Positions 1 to 6,577 are shown, counted from the stretch's first letter. The stretch is DNA of 7,208 nucleotides from Lysobacteraceae bacterium (GCA_004173415.1 SEHC01000294.1:1-7208); one strand, 5' to 3'. Notes: generated by a model not told the origin, from the sequence alone. Made by a program: numbers and translations.

Positions 1-1116
1 TCGAACTTCAGCTTCGACGGCTTCGGCAACAAGCGCCAGTACGACTACACCCGCAGCGGCAATCCCACCCGCGACCTGCTGGGCGAGGCGCTGGCCGAAC
101 TGGAAGGCGGCGCCGGCGCCGTGGTCACTTCCACCGGCATGGCCGCCATCACCCTGGTGCTGAACGCCCTGCTCGAGCCGGGCGACCGCCTGGTGGTGCC
201 GCACGATGCCTATGGCGGCAGCTGGCGCCTGTTCAATGCGCTGGCGAAGAAGGGCCATTTCGAGCTGATCACCGCCGACCTGACCGATCCGCGCTCGTTC
301 GCCGATGCGCTGGCCCAGGCGCCGAGGCTGGTGCTGATCGAAACGCCTTCCAACCCGCTGCTGCGCATCACCGACCTGCGTTTCGTCATCGACGCAGCCC
401 GCAAGGCCGGCGCGATCAGCGTGGTCGACAACACCTTCCTGTCGCCGGCGCTGCAGAAGCCGATCGAATTCGGCGCCGACGTGGTCCTGCATTCGACCAC
501 CAAGTACATCAACGGCCACAGCGACGTGGTCGGCGGCGCGGTAATCGCGCGCGAGCCGGACACGCACGAGAAGCTGGCCTGGTGGGCCAACGCGCTGGGC
601 CTGACCGGCTCGCCGTTCGACAGCTTCCTGACCCTGCGTGGCCTTCGCACACTGGACGCGCGCCTTCGCGTGCACCAGGAGAACGCCACCGCCATCGCCA
701 CCTTGCTGGACGATCATCCGGTGGTGTCGAAGGTGTATTTCCCGGGCCTGGCAACGCATCCGGGCCATGCCATCGCCGCGCGCCAGCAGAAGGGCTTCGG
801 CGCCATGCTCAGCGTGGAACTGCATGGAGGCGAGGCGGCGGTGCGCGCCTTCGTCGACGGCCTACGCTACTTCACCCTGGCCGAATCGCTGGGCGGGGTG
901 GAGAGCCTGATCGCGCACCCGGCGACCATGACCCATGCGGCGATGACCGCCGAGGCGCGTGCCAAGGCGGGCATCTCCGACGGGCTGCTGCGGCTGTCGG
1001 TAGGTATCGAGTCCACCGAAGACCTGGTCTCGGACCTGTCGCGCGCGCTGCTTCGCGCCGAGCGCGCCGTGTCCGCCACCGCGGCGGAGCAGCAGCGCGT
1101 GCTGGCCGATGCATGA
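1..1116 (+). CDS. metB: Cystathionine gamma-synthase / O-succinylhomoserine (thiol)-lyase, 5' end cut by window
   Basis: PLP-dependent enzyme of the Cys/Met metabolism family. It joins an activated homoserine ester (O-succinylhomoserine in the closest families) to cysteine, giving cystathionine for methionine synthesis in the cytoplasm. The frame is open from base 1, giving 371 residues. About 40 N-terminal residues are missing compared with a usual length near 400. Visible in order (numbering from base 1): YDYTRSGNPTR (14-24; PLP-phosphate contacts from the neighbouring subunit), STGM (44-47), HDAYGGS with the PLP-stacking Tyr71, VDNTFLSP with Asp143 that pairs with the pyridine nitrogen, STTKYINGHSDVVGG with the Schiff-base lysine Lys168, and LRLSVGIES near the C-terminus. 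Similarity to recalled E. coli MetB extends to the end with no gap. The stop TGA overlaps the start of hom (ATGA, 1113-1116), so the two are probably co-transcribed and translationally coupled. Closely related O-acetylhomoserine sulfhydrylases are the main alternative; the HDAYGGSWRLF and WWANALGLTGSPFDS segments favour MetB. Confidence 0.95.
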   Translation, partial: SNFSFDGFGNKRQYDYTRSGNPTRDLLGEALAELEGGAGAVVTSTGMAAITLVLNALLEPGDRLVVPHDAYGGSWRLFNALAKKGHFELITADLTDPRSFADALAQAPRLVLIETPSNPLLRITDLRFVIDAARKAGAISVVDNTFLSPALQKPIEFGADVVLHSTTKYINGHSDVVGGAVIAREPDTHEKLAWWANALGLTGSPFDSFLTLRGLRTLDARLRVHQENATAIATLLDDHPVVSKVYFPGLATHPGHAIAARQQKGFGAMLSVELHGGEAAVRAFVDGLRYFTLAESLGGVESLIAHPATMTHAAMTAEARAKAGISDGLLRLSVGIESTEDLVSDLSRALLRAERAVSATAAEQQRVLADA

Positions 1117-2063
1117 TTGAAGCCGCCTCCCTGGCCGACCTGCCGTGCAGGGAGGCGGTACCGAAGCTGGCCTTGCTGGGCACCGGCACGGTGGGCAGCG
1201 CCTTCGTGGCCCGCTACCAGCGGTTGCACCGGTCCGAGCGCAGCCTGCCTCGTTTCGCCTGGCTGGCCAATTCGCGGGTGCTGCGTGATTGCTGGCTGGT
1301 ACGCGGCGTGCACGTGGTGACCGCCAACAAGCTCGGCAACGGTGGTCCCGGCTCGCGTGCCGCGGCCATCGCGGGCGCCCGCCGCCAGGGCCAGGCGCAT
1401 TACGGCGACAGCGCCACGGTTGGCGCCGGCCTGCCACTGCTGCACAGCCTGCGCACGCTGGTCGCTGGCGGAGACCGCATCCATCGGGTGGAGGGCGTGC
1501 TGTCCGGCTCGCTGGCCTGGCTGTTCGGAAGGTACGACGCAAGCACTCCGTTCTCGGTGCTGGTGCGCGAGGCCCTGGCGCTAGGCCTGACCGAACCCGA
1601 TCCGCGCGTGGACCTGTCGGGCGAGGACGTGCGCCGGAAACTGCTGATCCTGGCGCGCGCGGCGGGCCTGGAGCGTTTTACCCGAGAGGAGCGATTGGCC
1701 GGGACAGCACGGGTCCACTCGCTGGTACCCCCGGCGCTCGCTGCGTTGTCGCCAGGCGAGGCGCTGGACGCCCTGCCGTTGCTGGATGCGCCGTTGGCGG
1801 AGCGATTCAGGCAGGCGTGCGCCGAGGGCGCACGCCTGGGCTTCGTCGGCTGCATCGACCAGGCTGGGGCGCAGGTCGGCCTGCGCTCGCTGGGCCCGGA
1901 CCATCCGCTGTGCGGAGGCGCGGGCACCGACAACCGCGTGGCCATCTTCAGCGACCGCTACCGCGAGCAACCGTTGCTGATCCAGGGACCGGGTGCGGGC
2001 GCCGAAGTCACCGCCGCTGCGCTGATGGACGATGTGCTGCGGATCACCGGCCTCCCCGCCTGA
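1113..2063 (+). CDS. hom: Homoserine dehydrogenase with an internal in-frame deletion in the NAD(P)-binding domain
   Basis: Family role: NAD(P)H-dependent reduction of aspartate semialdehyde to homoserine, the precursor of methionine and threonine. The protein has 316 residues. It shows the nucleotide-binding loop LLGTGTVGSAFVARY (about 21-35), LANSR (51-55), VHVVTANKLG (66-75), TVGAGLP, EGVLSGSLAWLFG, and the catalytic motif TEPDPRVDLSGEDVRRK with Asp172 and Lys176, matching yeast Hom6 Asp219/Lys223. The dimerisation and C-terminal parts look complete, with no ACT domain. Odd point: only about five residues separate ANSR from the WLVRGVHVV segment, where homologues have roughly 45-65. The missing part carries the strand with the conserved D-x-T cofactor-contacting motif. 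Activity is therefore doubtful, and this may be a pseudogene without a frameshift. The start is the ATG overlapping the metB stop. The same frame is open upstream to 582, but that stretch lies over metB and is not part of the protein. A threonine-pathway ThrA elsewhere in the genome could supply homoserine (inference). Confidence 0.85.
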   Translation: MIEAASLADLPCREAVPKLALLGTGTVGSAFVARYQRLHRSERSLPRFAWLANSRVLRDCWLVRGVHVVTANKLGNGGPGSRAAAIAGARRQGQAHYGDSATVGAGLPLLHSLRTLVAGGDRIHRVEGVLSGSLAWLFGRYDASTPFSVLVREALALGLTEPDPRVDLSGEDVRRKLLILARAAGLERFTREERLAGTARVHSLVPPALAALSPGEALDALPLLDAPLAERFRQACAEGARLGFVGCIDQAGAQVGLRSLGPDHPLCGGAGTDNRVAIFSDRYREQPLLIQGPGAGAEVTAAALMDDVLRITGLPA

Positions 2064-2065
2064 CC

Positions 2066-2105
2066 CGGGGCTACGCACCGGGGCCGCACAGGCAGCCGTA
2101 CCCCG
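2066..2105. terminator. Hairpin between convergent hom and rsmE
   Basis: In the 48-base gap between the two convergent stop codons, CGGGGcTACG (2066-2075) can pair with CGTACCCCG (2097-2105): nine base pairs with one bulged C. The loop contains a further small GCC/GGC pairing. Neither side has a run of T after the stem, so this is not a canonical intrinsic terminator. The position suggests a shared, bidirectional termination or 3'-end stabilising structure. Function is inferred from position. Confidence 0.35.
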
Positions 2106-2111
2106 ACTGCG

Positions 2112-2846
2112 TCAGAAGTCGCCGAATCGGGACTGCAAGGCGGCGATCGCGGCCAGGCCGGCCGTTTCGGTGCGCAGGACGCGGGGGCCGAGGCGCAGCC
2201 CGCTGAAGCCGGCGCCACGCAAGGCTTCGCGATCGCGTGGCGACCATCCGCCCTCCGGTCCGATGGCGATGGCCACCGCGGCACTGGCCGGGGCGGCCAG
2301 GCCCGGCAGCGAATGCTCGCCCCCCGGGTCCAGGGTCAGCTTCAGCGCATCGGCGCGCAGGACGCCGGGGACCGCGACCAGGGTCGCCGGTTCGGCCAGC
2401 GCGGGAACGCGCGCGCGGCCGGATTGCTCGCAGGCCGACTCGATCACGCTGCGCCAGTGGGCCATGCGCTTCAACGTGCGCTCGGCATCCAGCTTCACCT
2501 CGGTGCGCTCGGCCAGGACCGGGACGAAGCCGGCCACGCCCAGTTCAGTCGCCTTCTGCAGGATCAGGTCCATCTTCTCGCCTCGGGCGATGCCCTGGAC
2601 CAGGGTGATGTGCAGCGGCGACTCGTTGTCCACCGCCAGGCGCGAAAGCACTTCCACTTTCACCTCGCGCTTGCCCGCGGTGGCGATGCGTGCGGCGTAG
2701 TCGTGGCCGTCGCCGTTGAACAGGACGCAGTCGTCGCCTTCGCGCAGGCGCAGCACGCGGACCAGGTGGGCGGCGGCCGAATCCGGCAGCGCCAGGGTCG
2801 CGCCGATGGCCAGCGGCACCTCTACGTGGCAGCGGGTCAGCCTCAT
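2112..2846 (-). CDS. rsmE: 16S rRNA (uracil(1498)-N(3))-methyltransferase
   Basis: SPOUT-family RNA methyltransferase that uses S-adenosylmethionine to methylate N3 of U1498 in helix 44 of 16S rRNA, acting on the assembled 30S subunit. Length is 244 residues, normal for the family. The N-terminal PUA-like RNA-binding region contains HLVRVLRLREGD and FNGDGHDY (about 27-49). It is followed by QGIARGEKMDLILQKATELGV and the paired SPOUT knot motifs IGPEGGWS (195-202) and LGPRVLRTETA (219-229), which form the SAM-binding knot. The start ATG at 2846-2844 overlaps the bioA stop as ATGA, so translation is probably coupled to the end of bioA. That makes the bioA frameshift relevant, because early termination in bioA could lower rsmE expression. 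No defect is visible in rsmE itself. Confidence 0.93.
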   Translation of the reverse strand: MRLTRCHVEVPLAIGATLALPDSAAAHLVRVLRLREGDDCVLFNGDGHDYAARIATAGKREVKVEVLSRLAVDNESPLHITLVQGIARGEKMDLILQKATELGVAGFVPVLAERTEVKLDAERTLKRMAHWRSVIESACEQSGRARVPALAEPATLVAVPGVLRADALKLTLDPGGEHSLPGLAAPASAAVAIAIGPEGGWSPRDREALRGAGFSGLRLGPRVLRTETAGLAAIAALQSRFGDF

Positions 2847-3336
2847 GCCAGGGCCTCGTCCAGCGCTTCGCCGGTCACTTCGGCAAGCAGTTGCAACTGC
2901 GCCTGGTCCACGCAGTAGGGCGGCATCCAGTACAGCACGTCGCCCAGCGGCCGCAGGACCACGCCCCGCTGCAACGCCGCCCGGTAGGCCTTCAAGCCCA
3001 CCTGGCGTTTCGCCGCAAATGGTGTGGCCCGGTTTCCGTCCTGGGCCAGCTCGATCGCCACGATCATGCCGGCCTGGCGCACATCGGCCACGTGCGGATG
3101 CGTGGCGAAGGACTGGGCGAGCGCGGCCATGCGGGCGGCAGTGTCGCGGTTGCGGGCCAGCACGTCATCGCGCTCGAAGATGTCGAGGGTGGCCAGGGCC
3201 GCCGCGCAGGCCAGCGGGTTGCCGGTATAGCTGTGCGAATGCAGGAAGGCGCGTTCGCGGGAGTCGTCGAGGAATGCATCGTAGATGCGCTGGGTCGCCA
3301 GTACCGCCGCCAGCGGCATGAAGCCGCCGGTGAGGC

Positions 3337-3410
3337 CCTTGGACAGGCACATCAGGTCGGGCATCACGCCGCTCCTTGGACAGGCACATCAGGTCGGGCA
3401 TCACGCCGCT
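3337..3410. repeat. bioA: Perfect 37-bp tandem duplication inside bioA
   Basis: Bases 3337-3373 and 3374-3410 are identical and directly adjacent. Each copy begins CCTTGGACAGG and ends CACGCCGCT. On the coding strand each unit encodes SGVMPDLMCLSK plus one base. Since 37 is one more than a multiple of three, the second copy shifts the bioA frame. The flanks differ (GAGGC before copy 1, GTCCTGG after copy 2), so the repeat is exactly two units. Perfect identity suggests a recent event or an assembly error; no mobile element borders it. Confidence 0.97.
3362..3377 (-). promoter_or_regulatory. bioA: Shine-Dalgarno-like site created at the duplication junction
   Basis: Where the two repeat copies meet, the coding strand reads AAGGAG (3377-3372), followed after four bases by GTG (3367) and after seven bases by ATG (3364). 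Both starts are in the correct frame for the C-terminal half of BioA, giving a possible 173-174-residue product that keeps the catalytic lysine and the coupling to rsmE. The site exists only because of the duplication. Use as a real translation start is speculative. Confidence 0.35.
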
Positions 3411-4280
3411 GTCCTGGCTGGCGAACAACGGACCGGTGCGGCCGAAGCCGACCGCGATCTCATCGGCGATCAGGAACACCCCATGCTGGTCGCAGAGCTG
3501 GCGCACGCGGGCGAGATAGGAGGGATCGTGCATGCGCATGCCACCGGCGCATTGCACCCGCGGCTCCACGATCAGGGCGCAGACCTCGCCGGCGTGGCGC
3601 TCCAGCAAGGCGGCCAGCGCGTCGGCCGCACGGCTGGCGCAAGCAGCCGCGTTTTCGCCGGGCAGGGCCAGATACTGGTCCGGCGAGGGTGCGAACAGGG
3701 CCTCGCTGAGCAACGGCGCGTAGACGCGGCGGTACAGCGGGATGTCGCCCACCGCCAGCGCACCCAGGGTTTCGCCGTGGTAGCCGTTCTCCAGGGCCAC
3801 GAACTTGGTCCGCCGGTGCTCGCCACGGTTGTGGAAATAGTGGAATGCCATCTTCAACGCCACTTCGACACCGGCCGAACCATTGTCGGCATAGAACACC
3901 TTGGCCAAAGGCTCGCGGCCAGGTTGTCGCGGCGCCAGCGCCAGCAGTCGTTCGGCCAGCTCCACCGCCGGCGCATGAGAAAAGCCGGCCAGCATCACCT
4001 GTTCCAGGCTCAGCGCCTGGCGGGCGATCGCCGCGGCGATGCGCGGCTCGGAATGGCCGAACAGGTTGGTCCACCAGCTGCTCACCGCATCTAGGTAATG
4101 GCGTCCGTCGTAACCGACCAGCCAGGCGCCCTCGCCGCGCTGGATCGGTACCAGCGGCAATGCGTCGGGATGCTCGCGCATCTGCGTGCATGGATGCCAC
4201 AGCACCGCCAGGTCCCGCGACCGCCAGCGACCGGCCTCTGTTAGCATTTGGGCTTCATGATCTTTTTCCTGCATCCGCCC

Positions 4281-4309
4281 ATCATATCGACCGCTGCCGT
4301 GCATGGCAC
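4281..4309 (-). promoter_or_regulatory. Candidate sigma-70 promoter of bioA-rsmE
   Basis: On the minus strand, GTGCCA (4309-4304; four of six matches to TTGACA) is followed by a 17-base spacer and TATGAT (4286-4281; five of six matches to TATAAT). It lies in the most A+T-rich stretch near the divergent bioA/nudE starts. The predicted start of transcription is near 4274. That places it at an in-frame bioA ATG and leaves a 27-base leader to the preferred ATG at 4247. It was found by eye and not scored statistically. Confidence 0.45.
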
Positions 4310-4315
4310 AGGCGG
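4310..4315 (+). promoter_or_regulatory. nudE: Ribosome binding site of nudE
   Basis: AGGCGG (one mismatch to AGGAGG) ends six bases before the GTG at 4322. It supports that GTG as the nudE start, since no ATG lies close upstream in the same frame. Confidence 0.5.
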
Positions 4316-4321
4316 TGCCTG

Positions 4322-4885
4322 GTGAGCCGGCGCCTGCCGGTCATCCATCGCATCACCGAGCGGTCCGAGGGCGCCTCGGAACGGCGCGTCGAGGAACTGG
4401 ACCTGGAGTTCAGCAACGGCGAGCGACGTCGCTTCTTCCGGCAGAAGCCGAATGGGCACGGCGCGGTGGTGGTGGTGCCGATGCTGGACGAGGACACCGT
4501 TCTGCTGGTCCGCGAGTACGCGGCCGGGGTGCATCGCTACGAACTCGGCCTGGTCAAGGGCCGCATCGACGCCGGCGAGACACCCGCCCAGGCCGCCGAC
4601 CGCGAGATGAAGGAAGAGGCGGGTTATGGAGCACGTCGCATCGACGTGCTGCGCCCGCTCAGCCTGGCCCCCACTTACATGAGCCACCAGTCGTGGCTGG
4701 TCCTGGCCCGCGACCTCTATCCCGAGCGCCTGCCCGGCGACGAGCCGGAGGAACTGGAAGTGGTGCCGTGGAAACTCGATGCGCTCGACCAGCTGATGCT
4801 GCGCGAGGATTTCTCCGAAGGACGTTCGCTGGCGGCGTTGTTCATCGCCCGCGAATGGTTGCGGAACCCGGCATGGGCAGGGTGA
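4322..4885 (+). CDS. nudE: ADP compounds hydrolase, Nudix family
   Basis: Nudix hydrolase of the NudE type, which splits ADP-ribose, Ap3A and NADH-like substrates into AMP plus the other phosphate-bearing half. Length is 187 residues from a GTG start, matching E. coli NudE (186). The start is supported by AGGCGG six bases upstream and by the family-like N-terminus SRRLPVIHRITE. The Nudix box is complete at 80-102: Gly80, Glu86, then REMKEEAGY with the metal-binding glutamates 95, 98 and 99. Also family-like are LDLEFSNGERR, VREYAAGVHRYELGLVKG, LSLAPTYMSHQSWLVLARDLYPE and GDEPEELEVVPW. It is the first gene of a tight plus-strand cluster and overlaps cysQ by 13 bases. It lies head-to-head with bioA. 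No convincing promoter of its own was picked out in the short gap. Substrate preference is from family knowledge. Confidence 0.9.
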   Translation: MSRRLPVIHRITERSEGASERRVEELDLEFSNGERRRFFRQKPNGHGAVVVVPMLDEDTVLLVREYAAGVHRYELGLVKGRIDAGETPAQAADREMKEEAGYGARRIDVLRPLSLAPTYMSHQSWLVLARDLYPERLPGDEPEELEVVPWKLDALDQLMLREDFSEGRSLAALFIAREWLRNPAWAG

Positions 4886-5670
4886 GCTTCGAACTGCAGG
4901 AAGCGGTGATCGCGATCGCCCGCGAAGCGGCGGAAGCGATCCTGCAGGTCTACGAGCAGGCCTTCGAGGTCGAGCACAAGGCCGATGCCAGTCCGTTGAC
5001 CGCCGCGGACCTCGCAGCGCACCGCATCATCGTCGATGGACTGGAGCGGCTGACCCCGGGCTGGCCGGTGCTTTCGGAGGAGTCCGCGGACGTGCCCTGG
5101 GAAACGCGCAGGCATTGGACGCACTACTGGCTGGTGGATCCGCTGGACGGGACCCGCGAGTTCGTCAAGCGCAACGGCGAGTTCACCGTCAATATCGCCC
5201 TGATCGACCAGGGCATCAGCGTGTTCGGCGTGGTCCTTGCGCCGGTCGGCGGTGCCCTGTGGCATGGCACGCGCGGCCGTGAGGCCTACCGTCGCGAAGG
5301 CCAGACCGATGTGCTGTTGCGCACCCGCGCGCCGGCCACCGGAACCTTGCGGGTGGCGGCCAGCCGCTCGCACCGCGATGCCCGCACCGAGGCGATGCTG
5401 GGCCGGATCGGCGATATCGAAACCCTGGGCCTGGGCTCCTCGCTCAAGTTCTGCCGCATCGCCGAGGGCGCCATGGACGTCTATCCGCGTTTCGGCCCGA
5501 CCTCCGAATGGGACACCGCCGCCGCCCAGTGCGTGCTGGAGGCCGCCGGCGGGACCGTGCTCGCGCCCGATGGCAGGGCGTTCCGCTACAACCAGCGGCC
5601 GACCCTGTTGAACGGCGATTTCATCGCCCTGGGTGACCCGCAACTTCCATGGAGCGACTGGATTGGATAG
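4873..5670 (+). CDS. cysQ: 3'(2'),5'-bisphosphate nucleotidase
   Basis: Mg2+-dependent, lithium-sensitive phosphatase of the inositol monophosphatase superfamily. It removes the 3' phosphate of PAP (and PAPS), the by-product of sulfate assimilation, keeping PAP from accumulating in the cytoplasm. Length is 265 residues, as expected. Metal-binding motifs are all present: LSEES with Glu69/Glu70, WLVDPLDGT with Asp89 and Asp92, and WDTAA with Asp214. DASPLTAADLAAH, REFVKRNGEFTVNIALID, VAASRSH and GSSLKFCRIAEGAMDVYPRFGPTSEWD agree closely with recalled E. coli CysQ. The ATG at 4873 overlaps the nudE stop by 13 bases; a GTG three codons later (4882) is a possible alternative. The gene end overlaps the mazG start. 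The same frame is open back to 4303 over nudE, but that part has no family similarity. Confidence 0.94.
   Translation: MGRVSFELQEAVIAIAREAAEAILQVYEQAFEVEHKADASPLTAADLAAHRIIVDGLERLTPGWPVLSEESADVPWETRRHWTHYWLVDPLDGTREFVKRNGEFTVNIALIDQGISVFGVVLAPVGGALWHGTRGREAYRREGQTDVLLRTRAPATGTLRVAASRSHRDARTEAMLGRIGDIETLGLGSSLKFCRIAEGAMDVYPRFGPTSEWDTAAAQCVLEAAGGTVLAPDGRAFRYNQRPTLLNGDFIALGDPQLPWSDWIG
5651..5654 (+). promoter_or_regulatory. mazG: Ribosome binding site deciding a TTG start for mazG
   Basis: GGAG inside the end of cysQ lies eight bases before TTG 5663. The alternative GTG at 5633 has no clear site upstream and would add ten residues that family members lack. Confidence 0.5.
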
Positions 5671-6484
5671 TCAGGAGGTCGGCATCCAGCGCCTGCTGCA
5701 GATCATGGCGCGGCTTCGCGATCGCGAGCAGGGCTGTCCCTGGGATCTGGAACAGGATTTCGCCAGCATCGCCGCGTACACCATCGAGGAAGCCTACGAA
5801 GTCGCCGACGCCATCGACCGCGGCGACCTGCCCGCGTTGAAGGACGAGCTCGGCGACCTGCTCCTGCAGGTGGTGTTCCACGCGCAGATGGCCCAGGAGC
5901 AGGGTGATTTCGGTTTCGGCGACGTGGTTGCGGCGATCTGCGACAAGATGACGCGGCGCCATCCGCATGTCTTCGCCGGGGCCACGGTCGCCGATGCCGA
6001 GGCCCAGACCCGCGAATGGGAGGCGTTGAAGCGCCGCGAGCGCCAAGCAGCCGGCGATGCGGACGACTCGGCGCTGGCCGGCATCGGCCGCGGCCTGCCG
6101 GAGTGGCAACGCGCGGTGAAACTGCAGTTGCGCGCGGCGCGGGCGGGTTTCGACTGGCCCGGCGTGGCCCCGGTCATCGCCAAGCTGCATGAGGAAATAG
6201 AGGAAGTGCGGGCCGAATTCGCCCGCGGCCCGGTCCAGGAAAACCGCGAGCGCCTGGAGGACGAGATCGGCGACGTGCTGTTCGTCTGCGCCAACCTGGC
6301 GCGCCATGCCGAGGTCGACGTGGGCACGGCGATGCGCCATGCCAACCTCAAGTTCGAGCGGCGTTTCCGCCTGATGGAGACGTTGGCGGCGGACGATGCG
6401 GTGCAGTTGTCCGCACTGCCGCTGGCGGCGCAGGAAGCCTACTGGGAAAGGGCCAAGCGCCAGGAGCGCGTCCAGCAGGAATGA
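5663..6484 (+). CDS. mazG: Nucleoside triphosphate pyrophosphohydrolase MazG
   Basis: All-alpha NTP pyrophosphohydrolase that cleaves nucleoside triphosphates to monophosphate and pyrophosphate. In E. coli it is tied to removal of abnormal nucleotides and to lowering ppGpp. Length is 273 residues from TTG 5663 (E. coli 263). Two MazG domains are visible. The first, catalytic one has CPWDLEQ, EEAYEVAD (42-49) and DELGD (61-65), giving the EExxE...ExxD magnesium site, followed by FHAQMAQEQGDF and DKMTRRHPHVF. The second has EEIEEV (177-182) and EDEIGD (199-204), then NLKFERRF. The start is chosen from GGAG eight bases upstream and from homologue length; GTG 5633 is the alternative. It overlaps the cysQ stop by eight bases. 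The gene looks intact and is followed by a 93-base gap. Confidence 0.93.
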   Translation: MDSQEVGIQRLLQIMARLRDREQGCPWDLEQDFASIAAYTIEEAYEVADAIDRGDLPALKDELGDLLLQVVFHAQMAQEQGDFGFGDVVAAICDKMTRRHPHVFAGATVADAEAQTREWEALKRRERQAAGDADDSALAGIGRGLPEWQRAVKLQLRAARAGFDWPGVAPVIAKLHEEIEEVRAEFARGPVQENRERLEDEIGDVLFVCANLARHAEVDVGTAMRHANLKFERRFRLMETLAADDAVQLSALPLAAQEAYWERAKRQERVQQE

Positions 6485-6486
6485 TT

Positions 6487-6524
6487 CCCGGCCCAGCCTG
6501 CACGGCTGCGTTGTGCCGGCCGGG
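6487..6524 (+). terminator. GC-rich hairpin just after mazG
   Basis: CCCGGCC (6487-6493) pairs perfectly with GGCCGGG (6518-6524), starting three bases after the mazG stop. The loop can form a small inner AGCC/GGCT stem. No T-run follows, so it is only a possible terminator or 3'-end structure of the nudE-cysQ-mazG transcript. Confidence 0.3.
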
Positions 6525-6540
6525 CAGGGGCGGCATGATG

Positions 6541-6559
6541 CGGGCGACCATCACGCCCG
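6541..6559 (+). other. Short inverted repeat upstream of the DUF962 gene
   Basis: CGGGCG (6541-6546) and CGCCCG (6554-6559) form a perfect six-pair stem with a seven-base loop, 18 bases before the ATG at 6578. It could be an mRNA leader hairpin or operator half-sites. In such G+C-rich DNA a chance match is quite possible. Confidence 0.2.
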
Positions 6560-6577
6560 GGCCTGCAGGGGGGATCC

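Larger units (their letters stand above)
2843..4247 (-). pseudogene. bioA: Adenosylmethionine-8-amino-7-oxononanoate aminotransferase, frameshifted by a 37-bp tandem duplication
   Basis: Class III PLP aminotransferase of biotin synthesis, converting KAPA to 7,8-diaminopelargonate with SAM as amino donor. The first segment carries WHPCTQM (from residue 17), AVSSWWTNLFGHSEP, the PLP-phosphate loop DNGSAGVEVALKMA, NGYHGET, VEPRVQCAGGMRM, ADEIAVGFGRTG and CLSK with the Schiff-base lysine (Lys291). Because of the duplication at 3337-3410, translation then shifts frame, adds 69 unrelated residues and stops at 3165. The second segment, in another frame (3367 to 2843), repeats SGVMPDLMCLSK and continues with GLTGGFMPLAAVLAT, HSHSYTGNPLACAAA and LRPLGDVLYWMPPY to a normal C-terminus. 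Removing 37 bases gives one continuous protein of about 455 residues, close to family length. The start used is ATG 4247; in-frame ATGs at 4274 and 4304 are alternatives. The stop overlaps rsmE. It is divergent from nudE, and no obvious BirA-type palindrome is seen upstream. Confidence 0.9.

Noticed and set aside
582..1112. Long open frame upstream of and continuous with hom, overlying metB
   Set aside because: It lies over strongly conserved metB codons. Its own translation is Arg/Ala/Gly/Pro-rich without family similarity, and homology to homoserine dehydrogenase begins only after the ATG at 1113.
3165..3410. Programmed ribosomal frameshifting as the explanation of the bioA frame change
   Set aside because: The frame change is fully explained by an exact 37-bp duplication. 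No slippery heptamer is seen, and a shift at this point would leave a duplicated peptide in the active site.
3337..3410. CRISPR repeat or mobile-element target duplication
   Set aside because: Only two directly adjacent copies with no spacer, lying within coding sequence, with no insertion element between or beside them.
2313..3709. Plus-strand open frames opposite rsmE and bioA (up to 272 residues)
   Set aside because: They mirror conserved minus-strand codons and show no family motifs. The minus-strand protein similarity accounts for the region.
4303..4872. In-frame extension of cysQ across nudE that would give a 455-residue fusion
   Set aside because: CysQ similarity begins at the ATG at 4873. 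The upstream part is out-of-frame nudE with low-complexity composition.
4717..5643. 308-residue open frame antisense to cysQ
   Set aside because: Typical high-G+C shadow frame. The plus strand carries a complete, motif-perfect CysQ.
5621..6340. 239-residue open frame antisense to mazG
   Set aside because: Shadow of MazG codons, with no recognisable domain and no supporting ribosome site.
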